DNA from: an uncultured Lachnospiraceae bacterium
GTDB taxonomy: Bacteria > Bacillota > Clostridia > Lachnospirales > Lachnospiraceae
Assembly: GCA_910588295.1 (NCBI GenBank)
Contig: CAJUQO010000005.1
Coordinates: 30,126-94,125, forward strand
Reading direction: 5' to 3'
DNA: 64,000 bases
This document shows, piece by piece, positions 57,621 to 64,000 of the stretch (positions within the stretch are counted from its first letter, which is position 1; each line of letters starts with the position of its first letter). Under the pieces are notes generated by a model. That model was not told the DNA's origin. It made no database searches and worked only from the letters and a program-made list of their open reading frames with translations. Made by a program: the position numbers and the translations under genes.

Positions 57621-60225
57621 GGAAAAAAATCAGAAACTGCTGTGCAGGCCGAAAGATCTGCACGGCGCGGCAGAGACGGGCCTGTGCAGCTTTGCGGCGG
57701 ACTGTCTGTGCACCCTTGCGTCAACCCTTTGTTTTGCCTGGTCAGGTATCCATATGCTGGTGGACGAGTTTCCGGAGATGGCGGCTTACAGCGGGGGACA
57801 GATTCCTGTGGCGGATATTACGGCAGTATTGGCCGTGATGGTTTTACTGTTTGCATTGCCAGGGCGCCGTTTTTTGCTGTGCAGACGGGTGCTCCTTGGG
57901 CTGGCGCCCTTTACGGGGATGCTGGCAGCTTGGCGTCTATGGGTCAAACACGGAGAAGAAATCCTGTCGGGCAGCCGGCAGGCGGCAGGAATTGTGGTTG
58001 CGGCGGTGAACCGCCATTATAAGTTCAATTTTTCTCTTCCGGAGGGGCAGGCCCGCTACTGCCCTCTGGCTGTATTATGCATTGTCGGTTTCCTTCTGGC
58101 GGCACTTTTGTATGCTGCCTTTGTATGCCGCAGGCGGTGGATCGTCATGGGCTTTCCGCTGCTGGTTCTGAACCTGGGGCTTCTGGCAGGTTATACGCCG
58201 GGACTTTTGGGGGGTACAGAGTGTTTCATCGGTCTGCTGTTTTGTCAGGCCGGAGGATGGGAGAGTGCGCAGGCTGCCCGGGGAAGCGTGGGAAAAGGGG
58301 GCCGGCGCATACGGCTGTGGGCCGGCCACGGGCTGCCTTTGGCTGTGCTTGCCTTGCTGTCTATTTTTCTTCCCCTTGGGATTTCTGCTCGTTTTTCCGG
58401 GGCTGCGAAAGAGTTGGCGGAGTCCGGTGAGGGGGTGGTCGGTATCCAGAGGAAAATGGAAGAAGCGCTGGAACTGAATATCCAGCGCCTTTCCTTTACG
58501 TCGGAAGATGCCGTCAAAGAGAATATTAATAACCGGACGCCGAAATACAGGGAACAGGAGATTCTGCGCATAACACTGACGGAGAAACCGGAGCGCACCC
58601 TCTATTTCCGAGGATTCTATGGCGGGAAATATGCGAACGGCGGCTGGAACAGTACTATTGATGTGCTGCAAGACTCGCTGGCGGGACGGGGATGGACGGA
58701 GGAAGATGTGGCCAGATGGCTGAGCAGCAGAGCGGGAGCTGTACAGGAGGGCGCGGGAGAATGGTCGGATTTTCCAGAGGATTGCACGTTGCAGTTTCTT
58801 TGGCGCAGCGGCGCCATGTATTTGCCCTATTTCCTGGTGCCGGAGGATTCCGGCGGGGCGCTGCAGTATAGCGGGGAATATCAGATTAGAAAGAAAAAAT
58901 CTCTGGATATCGTGCATTTTGGCAGGGAGACGGAGAAAAGGGACGACCGGGAGTCCGGGCTGGCAGAATGGTATGGGGCTTATGTCCGGGAAAATTACCA
59001 TTCTGGCAGTGCGGACGTGCCCTCTGCCAGACGGATTGCGGAGGAACTGCTGGATGCGTATTCAGGTTCTTACAGCGTAGTTCTGGGGGAATGGCCCTCG
59101 GGTTCAGATATTTCCGCTTTTCAGCTCAGCCTGTTGAGAGATGCCCTTGCCAGTGAAGAGCCGGAAATCAGCAATCAGGCCAGACTGTATTTTGCCCATG
59201 CGGCCAGCGCCTATCTGGGCAGCGGCGTGTACAGACAGGAGCTGGATCAGGTACCGGACGGCACTGACGTGGTGGAATATTTCCTCAGTAAAAGCAAGAC
59301 CGGATACTGCGTCCATTATGCCAGCGCCGGGGTTCTGATCCTCCAGGCCATGGGCATTCCGGCCCGTTATGCCTCCGGTTATGTGGCGGCGGCTTCGGAT
59401 TTCAGAAGTGAGGCCGGTCAGTATGTGCTGTCTTTGAGGGACAGCGCGGCCCATGCGTGGGTTGAGATTTATCTGGAGGATATCGGCTGGGTTCCGATAG
59501 AGATGACGCCGGGGTTCGGGGATGAGTGGATGGACAGACAGGAAAAAGAGATGCTGGAGATCCGCCCGGATCTGACCCTTCGGAGAACGCCGGCGGTGGA
59601 AGAGAAAACGGAGGGAGATATGATGCCGGGTGAGGGAGAGAGGTCGGAGCTGCCGGAGGAATCAGAAGAACCGGAGGGGGAAGAGGCGTCCGGCGACACG
59701 ACTTCTCCCAAGGAGGCGGAACCGTCACGCAATCAGACGGAAACAAATGCCGAGGAGCCGTCAGGGGTGGGTTCTTCCAGGGGGACAGCGCCATCGGGCG
59801 CCGCCGGTGAAGGCATTTCCGCCGGGAATATGAAAGCATCCGGACCCATCCGACGGGTGCTTCTGGCGGCCATATTTTTGGCCGGTATGGCGGCTGCCCT
59901 GATTCTTCTGCTGCATCTTTCCGCTGTCAGAAAGCAGAGAAGGCTGCATCAGCTGCTCCGTGATATACGCCAGAGAAGAAACCGGCAGGCGGTTCTCCGT
60001 ATGAACCGCAGCGTGTACAGGCGCATGAAGGTGAAAAACCGCCAGTGGTTTGCCAGCATGTCCGATGAGGAGTACAGGCAGATGCTGATCCGGACGTTTC
60101 CGGATACTGCAAAAGAGGAATGGGAGGAGTTCGTCAATATTGCCCGGAAAGCCAGCTTTTCACGGTCTGAGATATCGGACGCCGAGGTGCGGGCGGTGTA
60201 TGGGATTTTTCAGGCTTTTCGATAA
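57610..60225 (+). CDS. Transglutaminase-like domain membrane protein
   Basis: About 871 aa. The N-terminal third has several TM helices (including AVLAVMVLLFALPGRRFLL and LAVLCIVGFLLAALLYAAF). A transglutaminase-like core lies near 560-640: Cys in KTGYCVHYASAGVLIL, His in SAAHAWVEIYLEDIGWVPIEMTPGF, with the third residue in WVPIEMTPG. A Ser/Glu/Pro-rich linker and a further TM helix (LLAAIFLAGMAAALILLLHL) end in a basic tail. TTG 57610 with GGAGG 8 bp upstream is likely the start. It completes the MoxR-DUF58-TGase operon, possibly an envelope-processing system. Confidence 0.9.
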   Translation: MLFKEKNQKLLCRPKDLHGAAETGLCSFAADCLCTLASTLCFAWSGIHMLVDEFPEMAAYSGGQIPVADITAVLAVMVLLFALPGRRFLLCRRVLLGLAPFTGMLAAWRLWVKHGEEILSGSRQAAGIVVAAVNRHYKFNFSLPEGQARYCPLAVLCIVGFLLAALLYAAFVCRRRWIVMGFPLLVLNLGLLAGYTPGLLGGTECFIGLLFCQAGGWESAQAARGSVGKGGRRIRLWAGHGLPLAVLALLSIFLPLGISARFSGAAKELAESGEGVVGIQRKMEEALELNIQRLSFTSEDAVKENINNRTPKYREQEILRITLTEKPERTLYFRGFYGGKYANGGWNSTIDVLQDSLAGRGWTEEDVARWLSSRAGAVQEGAGEWSDFPEDCTLQFLWRSGAMYLPYFLVPEDSGGALQYSGEYQIRKKKSLDIVHFGRETEKRDDRESGLAEWYGAYVRENYHSGSADVPSARRIAEELLDAYSGSYSVVLGEWPSGSDISAFQLSLLRDALASEEPEISNQARLYFAHAASAYLGSGVYRQELDQVPDGTDVVEYFLSKSKTGYCVHYASAGVLILQAMGIPARYASGYVAAASDFRSEAGQYVLSLRDSAAHAWVEIYLEDIGWVPIEMTPGFGDEWMDRQEKEMLEIRPDLTLRRTPAVEEKTEGDMMPGEGERSELPEESEEPEGEEASGDTTSPKEAEPSRNQTETNAEEPSGVGSSRGTAPSGAAGEGISAGNMKASGPIRRVLLAAIFLAGMAAALILLLHLSAVRKQRRLHQLLRDIRQRRNRQAVLRMNRSVYRRMKVKNRQWFASMSDEEYRQMLIRTFPDTAKEEWEEFVNIARKASFSRSEISDAEVRAVYGIFQAFR

Positions 60226-60232
60226 ACAGATC

Positions 60233-60264
60233 ACGGGGTATGGCACTCGGGCGCCATACCCCGT
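60233..60264. terminator. Bidirectional terminator between convergent genes
   Basis: ACGGGGTATGGC (60233-60244) pairs perfectly with GCCATACCCCGT (60253-60264) across an 8-nt loop. It separates the transglutaminase gene from the soluble MCP gene. Confidence 0.75.
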
Positions 60265-60271
60265 ATGTTGG

Positions 60272-61210
60272 TTATTGATCGCTGTTCATTTCCTCAACCA
60301 TTGGCGGGATCTGGGACAGCATATTATCTATATCCTCAAACATGGAGCTCTTGGTGGTGCCCAGATTATTTGCGATGCTAAGGTGTTTGACTACTTCCTG
60401 ATACTGGATCCGGATGTGGTCGAAAAACTGGCAGATAGACAACAGGGAACTCTGAGACGAGTCGATCACATTGGCGATTTCCGTCTGCACGCCTGTGGAG
60501 CCCTCGGCGGCTGTAGTGATCTTGTGGAAGTTATTGTCGGTGTCACTTACAATCTCAATGCTCTGGCCCAGGGTTTGTTCTGAAGAGTGGATGCTTCCGC
60601 TGAGCTGCTCGGAGCTGGTTTCTACGTTTCGGATACCATTGTCCACCTCAACAGCCAGCACTTTGATCTCGCTGGCCAGATCTTTGATCTGGGCGGCAAC
60701 CACCGAAAATCCCCGCCCCTCTTCCCCGGCCCGGGCGGCTTCTATGGAAGCATTGATGGCCAGGAGGTTTGTCTGGTCGGCAATGGATACGATGCCGCCC
60801 ATACACTTCTGGATATTCTGGATGGCGGCCTGCAGCCGGGCAAAGGTCTGCTCCATTTCGCTGTAGGATGTCTGCACCTGCATGGAGGTCTGCTTCAGTT
60901 CTTTCAGCTTATCCTGGGCCTCGGCTACGGTCAGGGCAATCTCGTTCTTTACACCGGTAAACTGTTCCGCCGTCTCGTTAATATTGGAAAAGGACTGGCC
61001 AAATTCCGTGAGCTGTGCGTGAAAATGATCCGCCTCTTTCAATATGCCGGAGAAAGAGCTGCCGATCATATTGAGCTCGTAGAGAGATTCCACCTCTTTC
61101 CGGGCCAGATCCTTTTGGTATTCTTTCAGGCTGCCGGTCACATGTTGGATGGGCCGGGTATTGTTTGGTTTATGTACTTGTCTGGCTTTTCGTTTTTTTG
61201 AAAAAAACAT
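60272..61210 (-). CDS. Cytoplasmic methyl-accepting chemotaxis protein-like signalling protein
   Basis: About 312 aa with no TM segment. The C-terminal two thirds is an MCP signalling hairpin with tip sequence VSIADQTNLLAINASIEAAR and GEEGRGFSVVAAQIKDLASE. The N-terminal 60 residues are basic, then a coiled coil, with no ligand domain. It could act as a soluble signal transducer to CheA/CheW, which are not in the window. ATG 61210 follows a GGGGGG-rich ribosome binding site; the preceding in-frame codons overlap the FIST gene. It starts 14 bp after the FIST stop, so the FIST protein probably senses the signal and this protein relays it. Confidence 0.9.
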   Translation of the reverse strand: MFFSKKRKARQVHKPNNTRPIQHVTGSLKEYQKDLARKEVESLYELNMIGSSFSGILKEADHFHAQLTEFGQSFSNINETAEQFTGVKNEIALTVAEAQDKLKELKQTSMQVQTSYSEMEQTFARLQAAIQNIQKCMGGIVSIADQTNLLAINASIEAARAGEEGRGFSVVAAQIKDLASEIKVLAVEVDNGIRNVETSSEQLSGSIHSSEQTLGQSIEIVSDTDNNFHKITTAAEGSTGVQTEIANVIDSSQSSLLSICQFFDHIRIQYQEVVKHLSIANNLGTTKSSMFEDIDNMLSQIPPMVEEMNSDQ

Positions 61211-61223
61211 AGCGCATCCCCCC

Positions 61224-62279
61224 TTACTCAAAGACCACACAGGTCATGGACTGATTGACAAACTGATTATTGTAGTGTTCGCCGTATCCCACCAGGCCGG
61301 CGTGGCTTCCCAATGCCGCCATTTCCTGCAGATAGTCGGACATATAGCCATGGCTGCAGAACAGCTTGTAGCGGAACAGGCAGTTTACCGAGAAAACGGC
61401 CGAGCGCGTGGGAAAATCCTCGCATATCCGGCGGATAGTGTCCTGGACGATGGCCCGGTAATCGCCCAGCTCCAGCAAAATCAGCACGTCGGAGTCGTTG
61501 ACCTGCCGGAAACAGGCCAGAGAATTACCCTGTACGTCTTTGATGGAGATGATACAGGTGTCGTCCCCGTTGATCTTGCCGAAGGGGTTCTGGAAGGTAC
61601 GGGTGAGGATCTCCTGGTCTGTTACATGCAGGATTTCCTGGTAGACCTGTTTGGCCGGTTTCCCGTTCAGGGCCCCCAGGATATACTGGGAACGGTCTGT
61701 CTGGGAAGCGATGAAACGGTAATTGCCCAGTTGGTGGTAGATGTTCTCTTTGTAAGTTTTTACCCGGCCGTTCTGGTTCCGGACAAGCCCGTAGACCACG
61801 GCATCGGGATAGATGACGCCGTTGGCGGACACCAGGCCCGCGTCGCCGGTTCCCCCCACCAGGGAGATGCCGCTTCTTTTTAATGCGGTATAAATCGTAG
61901 TCAACGCACAGGCGTCATTGCCGGTGCAAAAATCAATGCACACGGTATCGTGGCCGGTACCGCCCACCTTTGCCATGTCCTGTTTGAGCCGCTCGATATA
62001 TTTTACCGGCATGGTGGATACCTGCTCCAGTACATTGGCTGTGGCGCTTACGCCATCCAGGAAGGCTATGAGGATAACTCCTTGTTCCACCATGCGTGTA
62101 TCATAACCCATACCGATGCAGCCGATACTGGGCACGCCGGGATATAATGTCTCCAAAGCTTTTACATGTTCCTCGAACTGTTTCTCGTTGGACAACAGCA
62201 TAATAAACTGGGGCCTGCCCAGTCCGCTGGCAGCCTCCTGCAGATTGCCCCTCTGGCTCATGCCGAAAAACTGTCTCAT
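61224..62279 (-). CDS. FIST N- and C-domain sensory protein
   Basis: About 351 aa containing the paired FIST_N and FIST_C domains, proposed sensors for small ligands such as amino acids. Visible are LYPGVPSIGCIGMGYDTRM (FIST_N), then LVGGTGDAGLVSANGVIYPDAVVYGLV, and in FIST_C the segments GKINGDDTCIISIKDVQGN and FSVNCLFRYKLF. No TM segment or signal peptide. ATG 62279 follows AAGGGAGGGG; longer in-frame extensions overlap the promoter. Its promoter is the TTGCAA/TATAAT pair at 62413-62442. It is directly followed by an MCP-type gene, giving a two-gene sensory unit. Confidence 0.88.
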   Translation of the reverse strand: MRQFFGMSQRGNLQEAASGLGRPQFIMLLSNEKQFEEHVKALETLYPGVPSIGCIGMGYDTRMVEQGVILIAFLDGVSATANVLEQVSTMPVKYIERLKQDMAKVGGTGHDTVCIDFCTGNDACALTTIYTALKRSGISLVGGTGDAGLVSANGVIYPDAVVYGLVRNQNGRVKTYKENIYHQLGNYRFIASQTDRSQYILGALNGKPAKQVYQEILHVTDQEILTRTFQNPFGKINGDDTCIISIKDVQGNSLACFRQVNDSDVLILLELGDYRAIVQDTIRRICEDFPTRSAVFSVNCLFRYKLFCSHGYMSDYLQEMAALGSHAGLVGYGEHYNNQFVNQSMTCVVFE

Positions 62280-62412
62280 ACTACCCCTCCCTTTGTGATC
62301 GTCATATGTATTTAAGATACGGGAATGCCCGCTGCGCAGGGCGGTTCGTTCACCGTAAAAAAATGCGGTATGGCATGTCACCTGTCATATCGCATCTTTT
62401 ACTAATGCAGTG

Positions 62413-62442
62413 ATTATAGCATAATATACCTGTTCATTGCAA
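62413..62442 (-). promoter_or_regulatory. Sigma-A promoter of the FIST-MCP unit
   Basis: On the minus strand TTGCAA (62437-62442) and TATAAT (62413-62418) lie 18 bp apart. The -35 box overlaps the start of the 18-bp inverted repeat at 62439-62478. Confidence 0.7.
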
Positions 62443-62485
62443 CCATATTTATCCTGAAAACAGGATAAATATGGTTGCTTTTTAT
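62439..62485. terminator. Perfect 18-bp inverted repeat with T-tract
   Basis: GCAACCATATTTATCCTG (62439-62456) and CAGGATAAATATGGTTGC (62461-62478) are perfect complements with an AAAA loop, followed by TTTTTAT on the plus strand. It looks like a plus-strand terminator, yet no plus-strand gene ends nearby. It overlaps the -35 box of the FIST promoter, so it could instead be an operator or the end of a small RNA. Confidence 0.65.
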
Positions 62486-62710
62486 GGGTTGGAAATGCGC
62501 ATTTACTGTGGCGCAAAGCCGGTTCTTACTGTAAAAGTCCGCCGCTGCAGGCGGCATGCATGCAGGTTTTAGGACAAGTTTCGTGAGAACATGATTCAGG
62601 ATCGTTATTTGAACAAAATAGTCATTTTTCGCATGTTGTTTTCTTTGGATGGAAAGTATAATGGCAATATCAAAAAAGGAAACGCGATATCAGACGAGGA
62701 GGAAAATGAG

Positions 62711-63408
62711 ATGAAAAGTAAAAAAGTATGGGCGCTGCTGCTTTCGGCAGCGGTAACGGCGGGTATGCTGTCAGGCTGCGGCGGCTCCGGGCAGGATCAG
62801 GCAACGGGGAGCGGCAGTACGGCGCAGAGATCTTCCGCCGCGGAAGATCCCGTATCTGCTGTCGACGGAAGCCGGACGGAAGAGGAACCGTCCGATGGCG
62901 GTGAAGCGGTGGTGCTGACCTACTGGGGATGGGATTCTCAGTTTTACAAACCGCTGATGGATGCCTATACGGCGGCCCATCCCCATGTGACTTTTGAGGT
63001 GACGGATGTGGCCAGCACGGATTATGTGACAAAGCTCCAGCAGACCCTTGCCTCCGGCTCGGAACTGCCGGATATTCTGGTCTCGGAAAATTCTTACAGA
63101 GGCCAGCAGGTAGCCATGGATGTGTGGGAAGATCTGACCCAGGCGCCCTATCATGTGACTGAGGATATGTTTTTTGACTATACCCTTGGAATGATGAAGA
63201 ATCCGGAGGGCAAAATTGTCTGTATTGATGCGAGGTAGTGCCGAATATGCAGATCCCCCCGTCCACGGAATATGACGCGGTATGTACGGAGGTTATGACG
63301 CTGCTGCTGCAAAATATCATGGGAGATAACAGCTACACGGCCAAGCAAGCCCTGGCCGACGGCATCACGGAGGTGAAAAACAAGCTGCCGGACGTGGTGG
63401 TAAAATAA
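62711..63408 (+). pseudogene. ABC transporter substrate-binding lipoprotein with internal deletion
   Basis: ATG 62711 begins a lipoprotein (signal with lipobox GMLSGC, then a Gly/Ser linker) and the family 1 solute-binding N-terminus VVLTYWGWDSQFYKPLMDAY, SELPDILVSENSYRG. After about 175 codons the frame stops at 63238. The C-terminal end of a solute-binding protein resumes in another frame at about 63247 (PPSTEYDAVCTEVMTLLLQ, then TAKQALADGITEVKNKLPD) and ends at 63408. The central 200 or so residues of a normal protein are missing. The gene has therefore suffered an internal deletion with loss of frame. Confidence 0.8.
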
Positions 63409-63441
63409 TCCTTTTAAGAACCATTTTTTGGATGCGCCCGG

Positions 63442-63484
63442 GTGCACCTTGCCGCAAGGCCTTTGCGGCGAGGTGCACAGCTTT
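63442..63484 (+). terminator. Strong rho-independent terminator
   Basis: GTGCACCTTGCCGCAA (63442-63457) pairs with TTGCGGCGAGGTGCAC (63463-63478) with one mismatch, then AGCTTTT. It follows the decayed binding-protein gene. Confidence 0.85.
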
Positions 63485-64000
63485 TATAACCGTACATGGA
63501 GGAAGTGTATATCATGTTACAAAGAAAAAAAGGAAAAATGTTCTGGCCAAAATGGTTGATTATCTCAAAAAAGCCTTGATTTACGGGCATACAAGTAGGA
63601 TTTCAAGCCGAATTTACTACTTTCAAGGGAAGAGCCTTGATATGTCACCCGGAATCCTGCAAGCCCCAAGATCAGCACAGCATTGAAAAAATAAATGAAA
63701 ACTGAATATGACACAGACACGGCGTTTCTCTATCCCATAACAGGAAGAGCAGGAACGCCGCTTTTTTATACCCTCATGTTACGCGATAGAAGCCAAAAGA
63801 GCCTTGCTACAAGCGGCTTGGCGGACGTGTTTTTGAAGGAGATAAGGATTTCCTTCCACATTCCTAATCCCTCTCCTTTTGTCGGGAATGCAGCGCCACC
63901 GCTGGATATGGAAATGAACGGATTAAGCTATCAAAGAAAAAATAAGTTTCGGAGTTAGCATAGGAAAAGAGTACTCTTTTCCGTAAATCTGCCCGCCCAT
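63485..64000. other. Right-edge region with no confident gene; terminator and palindrome
   Basis: Only short frames are present. A hairpin at 63720-63760 (CGGCGTTTCT / AGGAACGCCG) followed by TTTTTT at 63762-63767 looks like a terminator. A perfect 20-bp palindrome, GGAAAAGAGTACTCTTTTCC, lies at 63963-63982. A frame at 63695-63958 lacks any recognised domain. This may be the flank of a mobile element or gene that continues outside the window. Confidence 0.4.

Noticed and set aside
63695..63958. An 87-codon frame near the right edge
   Set aside because: No domain and no convincing ribosome binding site, and the frame runs over a terminator hairpin.
1..64000. tRNA, rRNA or common riboswitch genes
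   Set aside because: I looked for T-loop GGTTCRA signatures, rRNA segments and T-box or SAM leader features and saw none that I could support by eye.

Overview
The window (about 64 kb) looks like chromosomal DNA of a Clostridia species, most likely a gut Lachnospiraceae. The housekeeping genes (pyrG, ftsH, uvrC, hprK, ROK glucokinase, galE) read as Firmicute types. Sigma-A style promoters and strong GGAGG ribosome binding sites are common, GTG and TTG starts occur, and sugar ABC transporters are encoded without their own ATPase. Core genes look moderately GC-rich, while the segment at about 2.4-10.7 kb is visibly AT-rich. I saw no tRNA, rRNA, CRISPR array or complete insertion sequence.

Layout. 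(1) 1-2.3 kb: the 3' end of a LacI-type regulator, a DUF4867 protein and an ARMT1/DUF89 protein. (2) 2.37-9.1 kb: an accessory block. Two 44-bp near-identical direct repeats exactly 5,030 bp apart (2366 and 7396) bracket a four-TM protein, a 943-aa putative gluzincin metallopeptidase (HESGH plus a thermolysin-like E-x3-D third-ligand motif), a 71-aa gene with its own promoter under a 13-bp palindrome, and a hairpin-rich stretch. Directly after the second repeat lies a two-gene cassette: an inositol-monophosphatase-family phosphatase and a two-TM, beta-rich protein resembling the Cap15/S-2TMbeta effectors of CBASS, with no CD-NTase in sight. This block is the best place in the window to look for an undescribed system. 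(3) 9.5-14 kb: a beta-propeller-like protein and three exported or membrane-anchored surface proteins in two divergent units.

(4) 14-35.8 kb: a large surface-polysaccharide locus. It combines an NKWYS-type sulfotransferase, sulfate activation (cysD and a cysN-cysC fusion), a sulfate ABC importer (sbp, cysT, cysW, cysA), glycosyltransferases (two GT4, GT11, a NodZ/O-FucT-like enzyme, GT32), two COG5610 HAD-like proteins, two methyltransferase-like proteins and a hexapeptide acyltransferase. No PAPS or sulfite reductase is present, so sulfate appears to be imported to make PAPS for glycan sulfation. A similar GxGxxG Rossmann-like module recurs in nine proteins of the locus. (5) 36-41.5 kb: a sugar ABC importer, an FMN-dependent hydroxy-acid oxidase and galE. 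The second permease start is preceded by a tandem array of degenerate copies of its own 5' end.

(6) 41.5-49.3 kb: a zone of decay around pyrG. It holds an MNT/HEPN toxin-antitoxin remnant, a frameshifted radical SAM fragment missing a cluster cysteine, and a GH42 beta-galactosidase interrupted by an amber codon, beside intact GNAT and phospholipase D genes. (7) 49.4-60.2 kb: core genes ftsH, uvrC, hprK and glcK, then a MoxR-DUF58-transglutaminase operon. (8) 60.2-64 kb: a divergent FIST plus soluble MCP signalling pair, an internally deleted ABC solute-binding protein gene, and terminators and palindromes with no confident gene to the right edge.
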